A DNA stretch of 64,000 nucleotides, from the NCBI GenBank assembly GCA_036524675.1, contig DATDBU010000206.1:1-64000 (forward strand). Direction: 5' to 3'. Source of the DNA: DATDAW01 sp036524675 (lineage in GTDB: Bacteria > Verrucomicrobiota > Verrucomicrobiia > Chthoniobacterales > DASVRZ01). The translations under genes and the position numbers were made by a program. The first letter of the stretch is position 1, and each line of letters opens with the position of its first letter. Positions 25,853-34,214 of this stretch are shown piece after piece. Below the pieces are notes generated by a model. That model searched no databases and was not told the origin of the DNA. It saw only the letters and a program-made list of their open reading frames with translations.

Positions 25853-28800
25853 ATGGATCTTCTCTCGCTTGGCTCGCTTCGTACGTGGGTCGCTCCGGAA
25901 CTCGTATCGATTGGCCGCCTGCCAATGCGGGCAACGTTTTATCCGTTCCCCGCACCGGATACCGCGTCGCTCAATCGGGAGGATTCGCCGTTCGTCCGCT
26001 TGCTAAACGGCGACTGGCATTTCGACCTTGTAGAAAGGCCGGAAGCGGTTCCCGTGGAATTCGTACGGCCGGATTTTGACGCGTCGTCATGGCGTAAGAT
26101 CCCTGTGCCGTCGAATTGGACGCTCCATGGCTTTTTCGACAAGCCGCACTATACGAACGTCAAAATGCCGTTCGATACGGAGCCTCCCAATGTTCCGGCG
26201 GCGAATCCGACGGGGTTGTATCGAACAACATTTGCTGTGCCCGAGGAATGGACCGGACGGCGGATCGTGTTGCACGTCGGGGGCGCAGAAAGCGTTCTCT
26301 ATGTATGGGTGAACGGTCATCCTCTCGGCATGGGAAAGGACTCACGGTTGCCAAATGAGTTCGACGTGACGTCGTTTGTCTCGACGGACACTCCGAATAC
26401 ACTGGCAGCAATCGTCGTGAAATGGTCCGATGCGTCGTTCATTGAAGACCAGGATCAATGGTGGATGGGCGGCATCCATCGCGACGTTTTTATTTATTCC
26501 ACGCCGCAGACGCATATCGCCGATGTCTTTGCCGTCGGCACTCCTGACGAGGGTTTTCAAGGCGCTACGCTCTCTGTGAAAGCGAAAATCGGTTTCCCTG
26601 GCCAACCAGAGCCCGCTTGGGAGTTCGCGGTTCAGCTGCGCGACCCTGCAGGATCGGAAGTTTTCAAAAATCCACTCGTTAAACCGATCACCGCTGCTCC
26701 AAACCGCCCCTGGGGCGAGCGACTGGAAGTGACCTTAACGGCCGAAATTGCCAAGGTTAAACTCTGGTCCGCTGAAACGCCGGATCTTTATACGGTAATC
26801 GTGTCGCTACGGCGCTCCGAAACCGGTGAATTTGTCGATTCGACTGCAGTCCGTATCGGGTTTCGCAAGATCGAAGTCCGCGACCGTCAGCTTTTGGTAA
26901 ACGGTCAACCCGTTCTACTTAACGGGGTCAACCGCCATGACCACAGCGATACCGCCGGTAAAGCGCTGACGCAGGAGGATTTGCGTCGGGATGCCGTCAC
27001 CATGAAACGCTTCAACGTGAATGCTGTTCGCTGCTCCCACTATCCCAACGACCCCTACTGGCTCGATCTCTGCGACGAAATGGGATTCTATGTCATCGAC
27101 GAGGCCAACCTCGAAGCACACGCCTACTACGATCAGTTCGGGAACGACCGGCGCTATACTGGCGCCTTCCTGGAACGCGCCGTCCGTATGGTCGAGCGAG
27201 ACAAAAATCATGCCAGCATCATCCTGTGGTCGTTGGGAAACGAGACCGGATACGGACCGAATCACGACGCCATGGCGGGCTGGGTTCGCGGCTACGACCC
27301 GAGCCGGCCATTGCACTTCGAGCCAGGCACCTGGACCCGGGCCACGGCAAAGCTCTACGACGCCGGCTACAATGTGACGGACATCGTCTGCCCCATGTAC
27401 CCCGAAATCGAAAAAATTATCGAGTGGGCAAGCGATCGTCACCATCCGGATCAGAAGAGACCGCTCATCTTGTGCGAATACAGCCATGCAATGGGCAACA
27501 GCAACGGTTGCCTTGGCGAGTACTACGATGCTTTCGAAAATTACAAGGGTTTACAGGGAGGCTTTATCTGGGAGTGGATCGATCATGGAATCAAGCAGAC
27601 GGACGAAAAAGGTCGTGAGTACTGGGCTTACGGCGGCGATTTTGGTGATTCGCCAAATGACCTCAATTTCTGCTGTGACGGTCTCGTCTGGCCTGATCGC
27701 AAACCTCATCCAGGTCTGTATGAATTCAAAAAGCTGGCGCAGCCCGTCTCTGTAAAACTTGCCAACGCCACCAAAGGGACTTTCACGGTCACCAACAAAC
27801 AGTATTTCAGGACACTGGCGTGGCTCGCAGGAGAATGGTCCGTTGCCGTAAGCGGTCAGATTATTCAGACTGGTCGACTCCCAAAGCTGAAAATCGCTCC
27901 TCAGGCCTCGGAAAAAATCGAATTGCCCCTCGAGATTCCAAGCGTTTTGGCCGGACAGGAAGTCTTTATTACTTTTCGCTTTCGCACGACAAAAGACGTT
28001 GCCTGGGCCGAAGCCGGGCATGAAGTCGCCTGGGAACAGATAGCGTTTCCGGTGAAAGTGTTACGGAAAAAAGTTCGCAAGCCGAACGTTCCGGTCGAAT
28101 TGCGCACGATCGGAGAAGCCATTCGTATCGGATCCGGGCCCCTTGAGGTGATGGCCGATTCGTCTGGAGTGAACTCACTTCTGCTAAATGATGAGAATCT
28201 TTTGGCTGCCGCTCCGCAGCTACAGATATGGCGTGCTGCAACGGATAACGATGGGATCAAAGGCTGGTCGGGCCAGGAAAGCAAACCGCTTGGTAAATGG
28301 CTTGCCATAGGACTTGATGAAACGGTCGTAAAAATTCGGAAAGTAAAGGCATCGAAAAACAAGGACGGCAGCGTGCAGTTGAAAATCCAACAGGTTGCGA
28401 GGCCCTCGAAAACCGAAGGATCTGTCCGTCTGGACCAGCAATGGCTTTTCTCGTCTGATGGAAGTGTTTTGATCACGAACACATTTGATGTCGGTAAGAC
28501 TTTGCTGGATCTGCCTCGGGTCGGCATCACGTTTCAGCTTGCTGGCGATTTCGAGCGTCTCGAATGGTTCGGGCACGGTCCACATGAAAGCTATCCCGAC
28601 CGGCTGCGAAGCACGTGGATTGACCGTTTTGTGAGCACCGTCTCCCAGGAATACGTCCCCTACATTCTGCCTCAGGAGCATGGCCTGAAGACAGGCGTCC
28701 GCTGGTTTTCCCTTGGACCCGAGAAAGGACCGAAATTCAAGGTTTCGGCCGTCGATGAACCGCTGATTTTCTCGGTGAGCCATTTCACGCCAGCCGACTT

Positions 28801-28972
28801 GTTTGAGGCGAAACACACGAAGGACCTCACTCCGCGTCCGGAGGTGGTGGTCAGCATCGACGCCGCTCACCGCGGACTTGGTACCCGCAGCTGCGGGCCT
28901 GACACGTTGGAAAAATATCAGATCAAACCCGGCAAATACGGCTTACAATTCCAAGTGGAGATTGCTGAGTAA
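25853..28972 (+). CDS. lacZ: Beta-galactosidase, GH2 family (LacZ type)
   Basis: The 1039-residue protein has the full five-domain LacZ order: jelly-roll N-terminus (LLNGDWHFDLVERPEAVP, VPSNWTLHGFFDKPHYTNV), Ig-like domains, TIM barrel, and Bgal_small_N C-terminal domain (GHGPHESYPDRLRST, PQEHGLKTGVRWFSL). The acid/base residue is E464 in LWSLGNETGYG and the nucleophile E542 in ILCEYSHAMGNSNG, closely matching E461 and E537 of E. coli. No signal peptide, so it is cytoplasmic. ATG at 25853 is preferred over TTG at 25817. No sugar transporter or regulator is adjacent. Confidence 0.97.
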   Translation: MDLLSLGSLRTWVAPELVSIGRLPMRATFYPFPAPDTASLNREDSPFVRLLNGDWHFDLVERPEAVPVEFVRPDFDASSWRKIPVPSNWTLHGFFDKPHYTNVKMPFDTEPPNVPAANPTGLYRTTFAVPEEWTGRRIVLHVGGAESVLYVWVNGHPLGMGKDSRLPNEFDVTSFVSTDTPNTLAAIVVKWSDASFIEDQDQWWMGGIHRDVFIYSTPQTHIADVFAVGTPDEGFQGATLSVKAKIGFPGQPEPAWEFAVQLRDPAGSEVFKNPLVKPITAAPNRPWGERLEVTLTAEIAKVKLWSAETPDLYTVIVSLRRSETGEFVDSTAVRIGFRKIEVRDRQLLVNGQPVLLNGVNRHDHSDTAGKALTQEDLRRDAVTMKRFNVNAVRCSHYPNDPYWLDLCDEMGFYVIDEANLEAHAYYDQFGNDRRYTGAFLERAVRMVERDKNHASIILWSLGNETGYGPNHDAMAGWVRGYDPSRPLHFEPGTWTRATAKLYDAGYNVTDIVCPMYPEIEKIIEWASDRHHPDQKRPLILCEYSHAMGNSNGCLGEYYDAFENYKGLQGGFIWEWIDHGIKQTDEKGREYWAYGGDFGDSPNDLNFCCDGLVWPDRKPHPGLYEFKKLAQPVSVKLANATKGTFTVTNKQYFRTLAWLAGEWSVAVSGQIIQTGRLPKLKIAPQASEKIELPLEIPSVLAGQEVFITFRFRTTKDVAWAEAGHEVAWEQIAFPVKVLRKKVRKPNVPVELRTIGEAIRIGSGPLEVMADSSGVNSLLLNDENLLAAAPQLQIWRAATDNDGIKGWSGQESKPLGKWLAIGLDETVVKIRKVKASKNKDGSVQLKIQQVARPSKTEGSVRLDQQWLFSSDGSVLITNTFDVGKTLLDLPRVGITFQLAGDFERLEWFGHGPHESYPDRLRSTWIDRFVSTVSQEYVPYILPQEHGLKTGVRWFSLGPEKGPKFKVSAVDEPLIFSVSHFTPADLFEAKHTKDLTPRPEVVVSIDAAHRGLGTRSCGPDTLEKYQIKPGKYGLQFQVEIAE

Positions 28973-28974
28973 TC

Positions 28975-29514
28975 ATGTATTCTGCCGCCCCAATGTTCAC
29001 GCCCGACGATTTTCAATACGCCATTGAAAACACGTCTGTCATTGTGAGTCCTTCACAACTCATTCAGACGTTCGGCACTACGAGCTTCAAGTTTTTTTTG
29101 GTTTCGGAGCTCATGGATAGTGTCGACGAGATCCGCATTCGCGAGGGGCGGGTGGAGGCTGAACGGCCACAAATTCTTACAACCGAGAGGCTTTCTCATC
29201 TCCTTCTTGAAGGTTTCGGCGAGAAAGCCCAGGAATTTGCCGAATATCTCGAGCGCAATCCGCGGCTGGCGACATTTCTAAAATACGGTTTTCAACTTTC
29301 CAAAAGAGACGTCACTGAGACGTTTGCTCACGACAAGCTCGAAGCTGTCGTTGGCCGCGTTCGCGAACAAGTTGCCGCTGCCGAGGTTTCGACGGCGGTC
29401 ATCCAGGGAGTCGATGAGGCTTGGGAAATCTGCCTGCTCAAGTTCTCCATCGATATGATTCTTCGATCTGCCTCGGGGAATATGGACGATTTCCGCAGGC
29501 GGGGCCTGCTGTAG
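28975..29514 (+). CDS. Hypothetical protein, unrecognised
   Basis: A 179-residue soluble, mostly helical-looking protein. I do not recognise it. Features: no signal peptide or membrane helix; an N-terminal part with several short hydrophobic strands (SVIVSPSQLIQTFGTTSFKF, FLVSELMDSVDEIRI); and a helical C-terminal half (AQEFAEYLERNPRLATFLKY, then EAVVGRVREQVAAAEVSTAV). Codon use looks like that of its neighbours. Its ATG begins 2 bases after the lacZ stop, and the LysM gene starts 12 bases after its own stop, so it belongs to a tight same-strand run. Confidence 0.75.
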   Translation: MYSAAPMFTPDDFQYAIENTSVIVSPSQLIQTFGTTSFKFFLVSELMDSVDEIRIREGRVEAERPQILTTERLSHLLLEGFGEKAQEFAEYLERNPRLATFLKYGFQLSKRDVTETFAHDKLEAVVGRVREQVAAAEVSTAVIQGVDEAWEICLLKFSIDMILRSASGNMDDFRRRGLL

Positions 29515-29526
29515 CAATGCCCACTG

Positions 29527-30378
29527 GTGAAGACGGTTATCAAAGTCCTCGTTGTACTTGTTTTGTTTGTTGCCGTTTTTGGTGGCGCAGCCTGGTTCGC
29601 CTACGACCTCTATCTCAAACCGCGGGCAATCATTCTCAAAAAGAATCTGCCGACGCCCACACCGGTCCCGACACCCGAGCCGAGTACGGTTCAATGGGAG
29701 AAACTGCATTCGACTTTTAAAACGGCGTCTGTTTCCGAGAAGAGAATGCTGTTGCAAAAATTCATGGCCAGCTATTCGGACTCTCCGAAATTTGCCGATG
29801 CCCGTACCGAATTGGGTCAGATCAATGCGGATGATTTCCTTTCGCCTTCTCCCGGCCCGAACAAAATTGAGTACGTCGTTCAACGCGGTGATTCCATTGC
29901 CCGTATTGCGAGTCATCACAAGGTGTCCTACGACACGCTGATTCGGGCGAACAATCTCGACCGGCTTCTCATCCATCCCGGCGACAGATTCATCATTCCC
30001 ACCGGGGATTTTAGCGGCGAAATTTCGCCAAAGGCCGGCGTCTTCACTCTTCTGAATGCCGGGATTTTCTTTAAAGATTATAAAATTCTCGCAGCGAACA
30101 TCCCCAAACGCCTCCCGGGAGGTGGCAAATTGACGGTAACGGACAAGGTCGCGTGGTACAACGGGAGTCCTGTTGCCTTTGGACACAAGAATTATCTCGG
30201 CAGTACGCGCTGGATATCGTGCGGCGCTCAGTTCACCATCTATTCGGTCATCGAAAAGCACGCTGGAGCCCCGCCCGATGTCAACAAGCCGTTCGCTGGT
30301 ATTCAGCTCTCTCCTGAGGATGTCGAAGAACTTTTTGCCCTCGTGAATCGCGGGACGCCTATTACAATTGTGCCTTGA
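29527..30378 (+). CDS. Membrane-anchored LysM-domain protein
   Basis: The 283-residue protein has an N-terminal membrane helix (about 5-27), a TPTPVPTPEP linker (42-52), a short helical region, and a LysM peptidoglycan-binding domain (about 115-158: YVVQRGDSIARIASHHKVSY, then IHPGDRFIIP). The C-terminal 120 residues (GIFFKDYKILAANIPKRLPG, STRWISCGAQFTIYSVIE) resemble the beta-rich region around L,D-transpeptidase domains, but no HxxS/C-G catalytic motif was seen. The start is GTG at 29527. Its end overlaps the accA upstream region. Probable role: periplasmic cell-wall attachment. Confidence 0.85.
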   Translation: MKTVIKVLVVLVLFVAVFGGAAWFAYDLYLKPRAIILKKNLPTPTPVPTPEPSTVQWEKLHSTFKTASVSEKRMLLQKFMASYSDSPKFADARTELGQINADDFLSPSPGPNKIEYVVQRGDSIARIASHHKVSYDTLIRANNLDRLLIHPGDRFIIPTGDFSGEISPKAGVFTLLNAGIFFKDYKILAANIPKRLPGGGKLTVTDKVAWYNGSPVAFGHKNYLGSTRWISCGAQFTIYSVIEKHAGAPPDVNKPFAGIQLSPEDVEELFALVNRGTPITIVP

Positions 30379-30401
30379 TTCCCTTTTTCCCGTTTGTTGC
30401 C

Positions 30402-31370
30402 ATGAAAGTTCAGCCTCTAGAGTTTGAAAAGCCTATCGCAGATCTCGAAAAAAAACTCGAAGATCTCCGTAAGCAGTCCACTGCGAGCGATCTTGATCTC
30501 GAGATCGAAATCCGGCGCATGGAAGAAAAAATCGAGGCAATGCGGCGGGATATTTTCGAAAACCTGACTGCTTGGCAACGGGTCCAGATCGCTCGGCATA
30601 CCGCCCGACCCTTCTTTCTCGACTACGTCGCGAACTGCTTCACGGATTTCGTAGAACTTCATGGGGATCGTCTCTTCGGCGACGACCTCGCAATGCCGGG
30701 TGGGCTCGCGACGATCGGCGAATATAAATGCGTCGTCATCGGTCATCAAAAAGGCCGCGATACCAAGGAAAACCTGCGGCACAACTTTGGCAGTGCGCAT
30801 CCGGAAGGCTATCGCAAGGCGTCGCGCCTGATGCGATTGGCCGAAAAATTTCGCCTGCCTGTCGTCGCGCTTATCGATACGCCGGGCGCTTATCCTGGCG
30901 TCGGCGCGGAAGAGCGACACATCGCGGAGGCCATTGCCGTAAATATCCGGGATATGATGGTTCTGAAAACGCCGATCGTTGCGGTGATCATCGGCGAAGG
31001 AGGTTCGGGCGGCGCCCTTGGTATTGGGGTCGCCGACAAAGTGCTGATCATGGAAAATGCCTACTATTCCGTGATTAGCCCTGAAGGATGTGCGGCAATT
31101 CTGTGGAAGCACCGCCAGTTCGCGCCGCAAGCTGCCGAAGCGTTGAAGCTCTCGTCCACGCACTTGCTGGAGCTTGGTCTTGTTGACGAAATTGTTCCTG
31201 AGCCATTCGGTGGAGCGCATCGCGACCACGAGGCAGCCGCCAGATTGCTTGAAACAAATATCTTAGCCGCGCTTGACGAAATCACTGCACAACCTACGGA
31301 GGCGCTCCTTGAATCCAGGTACAACAAATTCCGTAAGATTGGCCCTGTTCTTGAGCCGCAGCTGGCCTAA
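30402..31370 (+). CDS. accA: Acetyl-CoA carboxylase carboxyltransferase subunit alpha
   Basis: AccA pairs with AccD to transfer CO2 from biotin to acetyl-CoA, giving malonyl-CoA for fatty acid synthesis. The 322-residue product shows LEFEKPIADLEKKLEDLRKQ, ARPFFLDYVANCFTDFVELH, GDRLFGDDLAMPGGLA, NFGSAHPEGYRKASRLM, ALIDTPGAYPGVGAEERH, GEGGSGGALGIGVAD and the YYSVISPEGCAAILWK segment. The ATG at 30402 gives the standard start; a TTG at 30375 overlaps the LysM gene stop. accD is not in the window. A palindromic repeat follows directly. Confidence 0.97.
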   Translation: MKVQPLEFEKPIADLEKKLEDLRKQSTASDLDLEIEIRRMEEKIEAMRRDIFENLTAWQRVQIARHTARPFFLDYVANCFTDFVELHGDRLFGDDLAMPGGLATIGEYKCVVIGHQKGRDTKENLRHNFGSAHPEGYRKASRLMRLAEKFRLPVVALIDTPGAYPGVGAEERHIAEAIAVNIRDMMVLKTPIVAVIIGEGGSGGALGIGVADKVLIMENAYYSVISPEGCAAILWKHRQFAPQAAEALKLSSTHLLELGLVDEIVPEPFGGAHRDHEAAARLLETNILAALDEITAQPTEALLESRYNKFRKIGPVLEPQLA

Positions 31371-31375
31371 TAAAC

Positions 31376-31470
31376 GAGTCTTAAGTTTTAAGTTTGTAAG
31401 TCTTAAGACATTCACAAACTAGCCTGGCAATTCCTCGAGAGCTCCCCTTAAAACTTACAAACTTAAGACC
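31376..31470. repeat. Palindromic intergenic repeat, CTTAAG family, copy 2
   Basis: Left arm AGTTTGTAAGTCTTAAGAC (preceded by GAGTCTTAAGTTTTA) and right arm AAAACTTACAAACTTAAGAC are inverted repeats, as in the copy at 9225-9331, but the central ~40 bases differ between the copies. It fills almost the whole gap between accA and the deoxyhypusine synthase-like gene, ending 7 bases before that gene's ATG, so it should overlap its translation start region. Confidence 0.75.
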
Positions 31471-31477
31471 CGTTCGC

Positions 31478-32656
31478 ATGTCCCAACTCAACCGCTTCCC
31501 GCGTCTCCTTCCAACGCCCATCAAAAAGGGTGTCAAAGTCGCTGATCTTATCGACGGCACCTTCAAAGCTTATAACAGCGGTCGCCTTGGCGAAGCCTGT
31601 CGCCTGCTGACGGAGAAAATGCTGCCGAACAATGGCACCATCGGCATGTCCCTCACCGGTGCACTTACACCAGCCGGGCTTGGTAAAGCTGCCATCGTTC
31701 CGCTGATGAAAGCCGGATTCGTCGATTGGATCATCTCCACCGGCGCAAATCTCTACCACGACCTCCATTATGGACTGGGCATGGCGCTCCATGCGGGCTC
31801 CCCCTTTCTTAACGACATCGAGTTGCGCAACCTCGGTATCATTCGCATTTACGATGTTTTGTTCGATTACGACGTCCTTCTCGATACCGACGCTTTTGTT
31901 CGTCAAGTTATCCAGGGACCGGAATTTCAGACGTCGATGGGGACCGATGAATTCCATTACAAACTCGGCAAGTACGTCTTCGAGCGGGAAAAAAAGCTCA
32001 AGATCCCTGAGACATCCGTCCTCAGCGCCGCATATCAATACGGCGTTCCGATTTATACCAGTTCGCCTGGTGACAGCTCCATTGGTATGAACGTTGCCGC
32101 CATGTCGCTGCGCGGCTCCGGCCTGCAGTTTGACGTCAATCGCGATGTAAATCAGACGGCAGCAATTGTTTACGATGCAAAATCCAGCGGATTGAATTCC
32201 AGCGTCTGGATCCTTGGCGGAGGTTCACCGAAAAACTTCATGCTGCAGACCGAGCCGCAAATTCAAGAAGTGATGGGGATCGAAGAACGCGGCCACGATT
32301 ATTTTCTGCAAATCACCGACGCGCGCCCCGATACCGGTGGCCTCAGCGGTGCGACGCCCGGCGAAGCCGTCAGCTGGGGAAAAGTCGATCCGGACAAACT
32401 GCTCGATTGCGTCGTCTGCTACCTCGACTCAACCATTGCATTGCCATTGGTCACTGCCTATGCCCTGAGCAAAGTCGCTCCGCGGAAACGCAAAAACCTC
32501 TACGCCCGTCGCGACGAATTGCTCGAAAACCTCAAAGCCCAGTATTTCAAATCCGGCACCGTCGGAAAAATTGCGCATCGAACAGACGTTTCCGCCGCTC
32601 CCAAGAAAACCGGTCGCAACCTCGCGAAGCGCTCGACCGGTGTGTCACGCCAATAG
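31478..32656 (+). CDS. Deoxyhypusine synthase-like protein
   Basis: The 392-residue protein belongs to the deoxyhypusine synthase (DHS) superfamily. It has ISTGANLYHDLHYGLG (86-101, NAD/substrate site), WILGGGSPKNFMLQTEP (244-260) and the catalytic Lys in TPGEAVSWGKVDPD (K302), equivalent to the Lys of the eukaryotic enzyme's EAVSWGK motif. In eukaryotes DHS moves aminobutyl from spermidine to eIF5A. Bacteria lack that target, and bacterial homologues may make homospermidine or have another acceptor. With aguA/aguB in the same region a polyamine role is plausible. The C-terminal tail is basic (KKTGRNLAKRSTGVSRQ). Confidence 0.9.
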   Translation: MSQLNRFPRLLPTPIKKGVKVADLIDGTFKAYNSGRLGEACRLLTEKMLPNNGTIGMSLTGALTPAGLGKAAIVPLMKAGFVDWIISTGANLYHDLHYGLGMALHAGSPFLNDIELRNLGIIRIYDVLFDYDVLLDTDAFVRQVIQGPEFQTSMGTDEFHYKLGKYVFEREKKLKIPETSVLSAAYQYGVPIYTSSPGDSSIGMNVAAMSLRGSGLQFDVNRDVNQTAAIVYDAKSSGLNSSVWILGGGSPKNFMLQTEPQIQEVMGIEERGHDYFLQITDARPDTGGLSGATPGEAVSWGKVDPDKLLDCVVCYLDSTIALPLVTAYALSKVAPRKRKNLYARRDELLENLKAQYFKSGTVGKIAHRTDVSAAPKKTGRNLAKRSTGVSRQ

Positions 32657-32658
32657 AA

Positions 32659-32789
32659 ATCTTGCTCTTACTTACAGCCTTAATCGTAATCTTCCTTGCT
32701 CGATAATTCTCTTCCCATCCTCAAAGAGGACGATGAGTGAGGGAGAGGATGGAAGATTACGATTATGATCAGGAGTAAGAGTAAGAGCC
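32659..32789. repeat. Palindromic intergenic repeat, TAATCG family, copy 2
   Basis: The left arm (TTGCTCTTACTTACAG then TTAATCGTAATCTTCC) and right arm (GGAAGATTACGATTATGA then TCAGGAGTAAGAGTAAGAG) pair as inverted repeats; the centre also contains a partly palindromic segment. It is clearly related to 1943-2063. It covers the region between the DHS-like gene and hisD and reaches to 5 bases before the chosen hisD start. Confidence 0.72.
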
Positions 32790-32794
32790 ATGCC

Positions 32795-34081
32795 ATGAAT
32801 GTCTTACGTTACTTAGACTCCAATTTCTCCCAAGCCATTGCCGCGCTGGACCGTTCCGCGGAGCCGTCCCCCCATGTCCGCGAAACCGTTGCGGAAATCA
32901 TTGCCAATGTCCGTTCCAATGGCGACATCGCGCTCCTTGATTTTACGGCCAAATTCGGTGGCCCCTCGCTCGAACCCGCCCAATTGCTGGTCGATCCGTC
33001 GGAGACGCTAGCCGCTGTCGCCACGCTAACCGAAGACATCCGGGCAACGCTGGCTGCGTGTCATGCTAATGTTGCCGCTTTTGCCAGGCGCGGATTGCGG
33101 GAAAGTTGGAGCGTCCGTAACGCCCAGGGTGTTCGAGTCGGTGAAACTTTTAATCCCTTCGAGCGGGTTGGGATTTACGTTCCGGGTGGCACGGCCCCCC
33201 TCGTTTCGACGGCAATCATGACGGTCACTTTGGCTGCCGTCGCCGGCGTCCCGGAAATCGTTGTCACCACTCCTGCGGGGCCTGATGGCAAAATCAACCC
33301 CGCTCTCCTTTCTGCGCTCCAACTCGCTGGTGCCACGGAAACTTACAGAGTCGGAGGAGCACAGGCGATCGCCGCTCTCGCGTTTGGCACGGAAACCATT
33401 CGGCCGGTCACGAAGATTTTCGGCCCCGGGAATCAATATGTCATCGAGGCCAAGCGACAGGTTTTCGGTAAAGTCAGCATCGACCAGCTTCCGGGGCCGA
33501 GCGAGATAATGATCATTGCCGACGACACGGCAAATGGGGCCTGGATTGCGGCAGATTTGCTGGCGCAGGCAGAACACGGTCATGACAGCGTTATCTGCTT
33601 TCTAACGGATTCCGAATCCCTGCTTTCCGCCGTCCAAACTCAGATCGACGCGCAATCGCAATCCCTTACTCGCCAAACGTTTCTACACGAAGTAATCACC
33701 AAAAACGCCTTTCTCATTCTGGTGGAGGATCTCGGTCAGGCGATCCAGATCGCGAATGATTTTTCCCCGGAGCATCTGGCTGTTTTCACCCGAAACCCTA
33801 CCCAAATCGCCGGCGAAATTCGCACGGCCGGCGCGATTTTTCTTGGCGCCTGGTCTCCGGTTGCCGGTGGCGATTTCCTTGCCGGCCCCAGCCATACTTT
33901 GCCCACCGGCGGAGCCGGGAAATCGTTCGCTGGTTTGACGGTCGATCAATTCCAACGCCGGACAAGCATCGTCGAGTTTGACCAGGAGTCGCTTCGGGCA
34001 TCGGCTCCGATCATTGCCGCAGCCGCCGCACTAGAAGGTCTGGATGCTCACGCACGATCGGCGACGATACGCTTGGAATGA
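32795..34081 (+). CDS. hisD: Histidinol dehydrogenase
   Basis: HisD performs the last two oxidations from histidinol to histidine using NAD and a zinc ion. The 428-residue protein shows FERVGIYVPGGTAPLVSTAI (residues about 113-132), EIVVTTPAGPDGKINPALL, AGATETYRVGGAQAIAALAFG, VTKIFGPGNQYVIEAKRQVF, DQLPGPSEIMIIADDTANG, DLLAQAEHGHDS and GPSHTLPTGGAGKSFAGL. The ATG at 32795 was chosen because the preceding 30 bases of open frame are part of the hairpin repeat. No other his genes are adjacent. Confidence 0.97.
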   Translation: MNVLRYLDSNFSQAIAALDRSAEPSPHVRETVAEIIANVRSNGDIALLDFTAKFGGPSLEPAQLLVDPSETLAAVATLTEDIRATLAACHANVAAFARRGLRESWSVRNAQGVRVGETFNPFERVGIYVPGGTAPLVSTAIMTVTLAAVAGVPEIVVTTPAGPDGKINPALLSALQLAGATETYRVGGAQAIAALAFGTETIRPVTKIFGPGNQYVIEAKRQVFGKVSIDQLPGPSEIMIIADDTANGAWIAADLLAQAEHGHDSVICFLTDSESLLSAVQTQIDAQSQSLTRQTFLHEVITKNAFLILVEDLGQAIQIANDFSPEHLAVFTRNPTQIAGEIRTAGAIFLGAWSPVAGGDFLAGPSHTLPTGGAGKSFAGLTVDQFQRRTSIVEFDQESLRASAPIIAAAAALEGLDAHARSATIRLE

Positions 34082-34088
34082 TGGCCCT

Positions 34089-34214
34089 TACGTTGGGGTG
34101 TTTTTTACAAGGAGAAGCGCTTTCCAAGCGCCCGTTTTTCAGGCGGTTGGAACCCGCCTCTCCTTGGTTCTTCGCCCGAAATCGTCGTGTTCAGTACTGT
34201 TTGCCAAAGTAAAA
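34089..34214. repeat. MITE-like structured repeat, copy A
   Basis: Read on the minus strand this is about 85% identical by eye to the element at 40499-40646. It contains CCAAGGAGAGGCGG, an AACCGCC hairpin partner, an inner GCGCTTGGAAAGCGC hairpin and CTCCTTG closing the outer stem. The outer end CCAAAGTAAAA matches the terminal TTTACTTTGG of the other copy. It lies just after hisD, in the gap before the oppositely oriented histidine kinase. Confidence 0.8.
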
